Origin: Akebia trifoliata
Taxonomy: Eukaryota; Streptophyta; Magnoliopsida; Ranunculales; Lardizabalaceae
Reading direction: 5' to 3'
DNA: 64,000 bases
Assembly: GCA_017979445.1 (NCBI GenBank)
Contig: CM030716.1
Coordinates: forward strand, 16,759,443 to 16,823,442
Shown here: piece after piece, positions 59,561 to 64,000 of the stretch
Position numbering within the stretch: the first letter of the stretch is position 1
Layout: the number at the start of each line of letters is the position of its first letter
The notes under the pieces: generated by a model
Told to the model about the DNA's origin: nothing
Database searches by the model: none
Seen by the model: only the letters and a program-made list of their open reading frames with translations
Translations under genes and position numbers: made by a program

Positions 59561-60885
59561 TATATTCCCACACTAACTTTTTTTATGACACACCAAGCAA
59601 AGAAATTAAATATGGTGTTTGGGGGGGGGGGGGGGGGGGGGGGTACGAATAGCCATTTTTGTTTAATTGCCATAAACTTTTCCCATTTCTTCTCCGCAAG
59701 CCCTCCGATTTGGGTTTCTTTTTGGATGAGAAAAGCTCTTCAAGTTCTAAAAGGACTAGTTACCTAATCGGATTCAACAATCATTCCACATAAGTTCAAG
59801 AAAGGTTTTGAAAAAATTAAGGAGAATTCGAGAGGTTATATAAACAATAAACATTATTTTTGGGTTTCTTCCCCAAAAAAACCCATAATTTTCAACCTCC
59901 CTACAAACCCTATATTGTTTGTGAGATTTTAAGATTGAAAAAGATATTCAGGGGTTGAAGGATGATAATTTTATCTTGACAATGGGTTCTTGAGGAAAAA
60001 TCAATGTTCATATATAGGGTTCCATGATATTTATTTTAATATAAATTTCTTGACAATGCTAGTCAAGGAAGGGATCAAAGACTATTGCTCCTATCGAGTT
60101 GTCGTTACCCATTTTTCTGGTTTTCTCATATCCATCTATCTTTCTATAGTGTCAGTGTGTAAGGTATAATTTCATTAGCTGACATATTATAAGAAAATTG
60201 GTGTGGAAATTGGGAAAATTTTGATTTCTCACCTGTATCCATCGACATTAGCACCGTATTTATTAGCAAATTGGTAAACACCCTTTCCCTGAAACAAATA
60301 TTGGAAGATCATAAAACATATAAATTGATATTTAAAATTGTATAATATGCATACATCTACATGATATATATTTCTACCTTAGCCTTCCTTCCTGATGCAT
60401 CGAGACCGTCCCTTAGGTTCATACCACCACCAGGTCCTGCAATAATAATAATTAATTATTTATTTATTTAAGAATAGCTACAAGACACTATTATGAAAAC
60501 ACAAAGCAACTTATACATTGCTTGTAGTAGGTGTTACAAATCTAGAAACCAAGTTTGGATTCAGTTCGGTTTGATTTAGACAAATCTAGAAAAGTTTTGG
60601 AAACTAAGCTAACTAACGACTATTACATGTATAAATAATTTATTATAATTATGAACATGACTCTACAAATATTCTTGATGTAATTCATGATGAAAATTTC
60701 ACGAATTTAACCAAAAATAAATACTAACCATAAGGTGTGTCAGTCTTGATCTTCTTGCCACCACTGGCTTCAACTCTCAGGGAAGAAGAAGACCTTGCAA
60801 GGGAGGGTAGTCCTGTAACTCTTGATTTTTCTACAAAAGCAGCACAAGGTTTCAAACTCAGTGGTGATATCACAGAGGCTGCCAT
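57812..60885 (-). CDS. psbR: PsbR, photosystem II 10-kDa protein (five exons)
   Basis: Exons on the minus strand: 60729-60885, 60378-60436, 60233-60288, 58013-58065 and 57812-57906. They total 420 nt (139 residues plus TAG), and all introns are GT-AG. The first ~40 residues ([20 protein letters not shown] and on) are a Ser-rich chloroplast transit peptide. The mature part starts near [14 protein letters not shown] and contains [39 protein letters not shown] and a C-terminal membrane helix (about 112-132) ending in YSTSALAQ. PsbR is a nucleus-encoded thylakoid protein that helps the oxygen-evolving complex, notably PsbP, attach to photosystem II. The length matches the family (about 140). Nothing is missing or shifted. 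Intron 3 is unusually long (2167 bp) because of two MITEs. Confidence 0.96.
58406..58806. mobile_element. Foldback MITE, family M, copy 2 (in psbR intron 3)
   Basis: 401 bp with long inverted ends: GGGTCCCGTTCCCCACCCTA at left and, reversed, GGGAAATGTTCAGCACCCTA at right. Perfect pairing continues through AGCTTTACCCTACACTTTAA. Internal GGCTGATTTTTGG(T/G)GAGGATGATC hairpins resemble copies 1 and 3. (TA)n flanks both sides (58391-58405 and 58807-58837). It is non-coding. Confidence 0.9.
59141..59485. mobile_element. Foldback MITE, family M, copy 3 (in psbR intron 3)
   Basis: About 345 bp, more diverged. The inverted ends share TTTTGTCTTATATG(G/A)G, and the interior carries GAATGGGCTGATTTTTTGTGAGGAT hairpins (for example 59355-59425). 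It lies between TATATATA tracts. It is non-coding; its exact ends are less certain than for copies 1 and 2. Confidence 0.78.
59488..59559. repeat. (TA)n-(GA)n microsatellite
   Basis: About 15 TA repeats followed by about 21 GA repeats, within psbR intron 3. Confidence 0.96.
59621..59643. repeat. Poly-G run (about 22 G)
   Basis: An uninterrupted G tract in psbR intron 3 (C on the transcribed strand). Its length is likely variable and error-prone in sequencing. Confidence 0.9.
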
Positions 60886-60921
60886 TTCTTTCAGCTTGTT
60901 TTATTTTCTTCCTCTTGATTT

Positions 60922-60930
60922 CTATATATC
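60922..60930 (-). promoter_or_regulatory. Candidate TATA box of psbR
   Basis: The minus strand reads GATATATAGA about 38 nt before the start codon. If this is used, the 5' UTR would be very short, so another start site may be used instead. Confidence 0.45.
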
Positions 60931-60999
60931 TCTCCAACTCAATTTGTTTGAACAAGAAAAGAGTGAACAAAACAATAGTAAGAGTGGCTTTCTAGATGA

Positions 61000-61005
61000 C
61001 ACGTG
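61000..61005. promoter_or_regulatory. G-box CACGTG upstream of psbR
   Basis: A perfect CACGTG within the palindrome ACACGTGT, about 115 bp upstream of the psbR start codon. G-boxes are established light-response elements of photosynthesis genes. Confidence 0.65.
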
Positions 61006-61046
61006 TAACTAATTGTGTGGCTGAATCTTGATAATGGTATTCGAAC

Positions 61047-61052
61047 CTTATC
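61047..61052 (-). promoter_or_regulatory. I-box GATAAG upstream of psbR
   Basis: The minus strand reads GGATAAGG about 160 bp upstream of the start codon and 42 bp beyond the G-box. G-box plus I-box pairs are typical of light-regulated nuclear genes. Confidence 0.5.
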
Positions 61053-61251
61053 CTTCTCCTTGTATTTTTCTGTGGGCTTTCTGTTAGAAATGAAAATATT
61101 TTGTGTGGTTATCCCACTGAGCTAAATGAGGTCCACAGAATACGGGATTTTATTCCAGAAGCTATCAAATATCAAAATGGGCTATTTTTATCTTATTTTT
61201 TCTAAATGGGAACAATATTGTGTCAAACGGTATCTTGACATGTAGTTTTAA

Positions 61252-61699
61252 GGCAAATTTACCAAAACATGCATATGATATCGAAAAATTATCAAAATGG
61301 TGCATTATTCATTTTAATTCCAAAAACGATAAATCAATGTTTTCAAAACTATTTTATTTTATCAAAATGAAAAATATCATTTTTATAAAATAATATGCAT
61401 ATCCCCTATTTAAGTAAATGTATAGAAATATAACTGTTTTAATACAAAGTGATGAATAAACTAAATCTTGAAAGGAAATATCACCGTACTAAAACAGTTA
61501 TATTTCTATCCATTTATTTAAACATGGGATATGTACATTGTTTTTATAAAGAGCCATTTTTGGCATTAAACACTGTTTTTACCATTTTGGTAAAATAAAA
61601 TATTTTTGAAAACGTTAAATTATTATTTTCGGAAATAAGATATACAATGTACCATTTTGTAAACAAATTAAAAAATTGTACCATTTTGGTAAACTTTCC
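61252..61699. mobile_element. Mutator-type foldback MITE upstream of psbR
   Basis: 448 bp with long inverted arms of about 200 bp, starting GGCAAATTTACCAAAA at left and, reversed, GGAAAGTTTACCAAAATGGT at right. The loop is around 61450-61490. Both sides have TAGTTTTAA (61243-61251 and 61700-61708), a perfect 9-bp target duplication as made by Mutator-like transposases. It has no coding capacity. It lies 367-814 bp upstream of the psbR start codon. Confidence 0.92.
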
Positions 61700-61708
61700 T
61701 AGTTTTAA

Positions 61709-62983
61709 AACTCATATTCAAATCTATCAAGTCAAGTCATATATCTTCAACTCGGATGAGTCAAATAAAAATATTTAAATATTTTAAACTATTTTAAACA
61801 TAAATAATAATGTTTTTTTTCCGCAAAATATTAAATATAATCACAAAAATTAGTTGAGTTTCTAACATAAGCCGATACATTTTAAACTGACCTGGCCAAG
61901 TTGATTATTCCACAAGACGATTTCCTAAATTGACTCGACAAATGGTTTCTATCGAGTTTTGGGGATTAAAAGTTAGTTCGAATAAACTTGGTATGTTTTC
62001 AATCCACAATATGAGTTTTAAAACTATGGTTTTTAGTAGGACTTCTTTCTAAATCCACCCTAATTATTTTGTGGTAACTTCATGGTTTGTAGTCCAATTA
62101 GGATGTGCTTGACTACCCAATTAAATGGGTTAGAATTTCATTTTTCATGGAAAATCGTATTATTCATTGTTTGATTTGATTTTTTTTCCATATAAGATAA
62201 AAATCCAGCAAAGTGAGGATTTTATTTTTCAATGGGGATAGGTGGAAAAAGGAAAGTCATCCCTAAATTCCATCTCCAACAAAATCTTAATCTTCTTTTC
62301 TTCATCTTCCCCACTACCAGCACAATGATCATCGACAAGCTTAGTTGTCGTCATCGTTGATCACTGCCGTCAACTACCCTCCATCCTTTCTTTCTCTCCT
62401 ATTTGTCTCCTTCTTTCTCTTCTTCCTCCTTCCTCTACCCCCTCCCCCTGCTCCGCCTTTTCTTCTTTCCCATCACTACCATCACCACAACTATATCATA
62501 ACTACCACAATCACCATCGACCATCATCATCACCATCGACCCCTTCCTTCGTTCTCTTTCCATTTTTATATATTTTTTTTATCTCGTCCTTTTCTTCTTA
62601 TTTTTTCACCCCACTCCTACTCCACCCCTCTATGTTATTCTTAGATATCTATTATGTATCTCGAGAAAATTTCATTAATGATTGAGTTTGGTCATTAAAA
62701 GATATTAAAAAAAATGATTTTAAAAAATTCGACAACATTTGATTCTTTTTAAGAAAATTATCCAAAATAGACTATAAATTTGTAAACATTGGAGTCCAGG
62801 ACAGACACTTTTTAAACAAAATAAATAAAAAATAAAAATAAAACATGATGTTTACGTTCTTAACTTACTATAAATACCAAACTTATTAGAAATTTATAGA
62901 TTTTTTATTCTCTTCTCCAAATACAAAGGCAGATCCTAACCCTATCTTTCGTAGAGTTAGAAAAATTGATTCGAGGATTGTAG
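61709..62983. other. Intergenic sequence upstream of psbR
   Basis: No gene supported. Positions 62345-62640 are pyrimidine-rich with CAT/CAC repeats that give a low-complexity Ser/Pro/His frame of 99 codons, rejected as a gene. The rest is AT-rich and unassigned. Confidence 0.55.
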
Positions 62984-64000
62984 TGTGACGCCCCGCCGAA
63001 CACTAACACAAATCCCCATGTCAGATTTCAAGGTACGAGGTGGCACCTCGAAATTTCGGCATGGTCTCCTCTGTTTATGTTAGCATTCCAAGGTGATTCA
63101 ACCTGCACCTGATAAACGACATACAATCCTGCATATAACAAATAAAATATAATACTAGCGGAAGCCTATATACGTCTAATAATGTTCGATAGATCAGAGT
63201 GCGGAAGAAGAAAAATTATATACAAGATTATACAAAATTCCTCACTCTAACAGAATTCCTAACACTCAAGACAAATCCATAAGACTACTTGGAGAAACTG
63301 ACACCACTAAGGGGTATAGTCCTAGTACTTATCAGGTGACGGACTCTAGTTGTCTATCTGACCAACCAGATGATCCTCATTCGTTTTCTACACTTGTTTC
63401 GCCAAGCTTCAGATCTGAAACTAAAAAAAATGGAGAAGGAAAGGGTGAGTAACAATGGTTACCCAGTAAGGAAGCAACAATTTCTGCCAATAACCTCTCC
63501 TAACATGAACGAATAAACATACTGAATCATTTTAAAATAAACAAAATTTTACAGAATAAACTACGATTAACTGGTACATATAGCCAGGGATGAGCAATTA
63601 AACATTTTAAAACTGACATCAGATCAATCAGCATTACTTACTATAACATTTTCTTTTTATACAAATCTAATTGATCAAATGGAAACATTAAACATGCATT
63701 TCATTTTATATATCAAAATAAGCAACAGATACATAATACACAATGGTGGAGTATTGGAATTAGAGAGTTGGGATTCACGACTGGATCGCTCCCAGTCGGG
63801 ACATGATGTTACAATTTCTCTCTGGTTTTTAGTTCTTGATTTTGTGGCTGGTCGCTGTTTACCATGTTTGGTTGACCATTTATCCGGCTCAGGCTGGCCG
63901 TTTGACGTGACCGTAAGCAATGGGTCTCTTTTCGATGTGTCAGAACGTTCGACTACTATAGATTGTTAGTGATCACTGACCAATCATCTTCGTCTATGCC
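62984..64000 (-). repeat. Family-D LTR, minus orientation (right edge cut)
   Basis: Begins TGTGACGCCCCGCCGAACAC, the reverse complement of the family-D LTR end (compare 39361 leftward and 46758 leftward). Similarity continues to the window edge. Flanking bases to the left are TGTAG. Whether it is a solo LTR or the end of a complete element cannot be seen. The frames at 63675-63969 lie within it and are not genes. Confidence 0.88.

Noticed and set aside
60737..61012. 91-codon plus-strand frame
   Set aside because: Antisense to psbR exon 1 and its promoter; the minus-strand exon has splice sites and clear protein similarity.
62345..62644. 99-codon Ser/Pro/His-rich frame
   Set aside because: Low-complexity CT- and CAT-rich sequence, with no known domain.

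Overview
The window is repeat-rich nuclear DNA of a flowering plant, probably a eudicot (species not identifiable from what I can see). It holds one recognisable cellular gene: psbR on the minus strand (57812-60885, five exons, 139 codons), encoding the 10-kDa photosystem II protein. Most of the rest is retrotransposon DNA in nested layers, decayed to different degrees, plus several MITEs. I saw no rRNA, tRNA or CRISPR.

Region 1-39371 is a stack of Ty3/gypsy Tat/Ogre-type elements. The oldest visible layer is plus-strand element C (3' UTR repeats 31834-32260, polypurine tract 32681-32693, 3' LTR 32694-36065 and 39362-39371). Minus-strand element B, with the same LTR family of about 3.4 kb, sits in C's 3' UTR. 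Its 5' LTR (11381-12697 plus 29707-31833) was split by a nearly complete 17.0-kb element A (12698-29706, minus strand). A has 1.72-kb LTRs, an ORF upstream of gag, gag, protease, RT, two RNase H domains and integrase, all broken by stops and frameshifts. A second cluster of family-A DNA (1-11003) lies in B's leader: a collapsed internal region (1-6224), an LTR (6225-7931), then a 3' UTR with a 2.5-kb tandem array (8285-10758) joined directly to the last 69 bp of an LTR. Positions 1-661 and 10274-10934 are identical base for base in my reading, so part of this cluster was copied very recently or is mis-assembled. A solo LTR of family D (36066-39361) has a perfect 5-bp target duplication and sits almost at the end of C's 3' LTR.

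Region 39372-46758 is a degraded family-D gypsy element: truncated LTR, tRNA-Met-type primer site, gag/protease remnants, polypurine tract and a full 3.4-kb LTR carrying a MITE. Region 46759-56700 is older: an Athila-like element on the minus strand interrupted by a 5'-truncated LINE (49004-50522), a Tourist-like MITE (53611-53974), and an Athila-type LTR with primer site on the plus strand (54606-56112).

Region 56700-64000 is the gene neighbourhood. psbR has a G-box, an I-box and a TATA box upstream. Its 2.2-kb third intron holds two foldback MITEs, and a Mutator-type foldback MITE with a 9-bp target duplication lies about 0.4 kb upstream of the start codon. Another family-D LTR (minus orientation) begins at 62984 and runs off the window.

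The most unusual structure is the family-A 3' UTR arrays. They are built of 33- and 34-bp units, each able to form a small hairpin whose two arms change together between unit types. They stand beside a degenerate array of about 11-13 bp that looks like the precursor. The family-A LTRs also carry a dense cluster of W-box-type TTGACT motifs upstream of a good TATA box.
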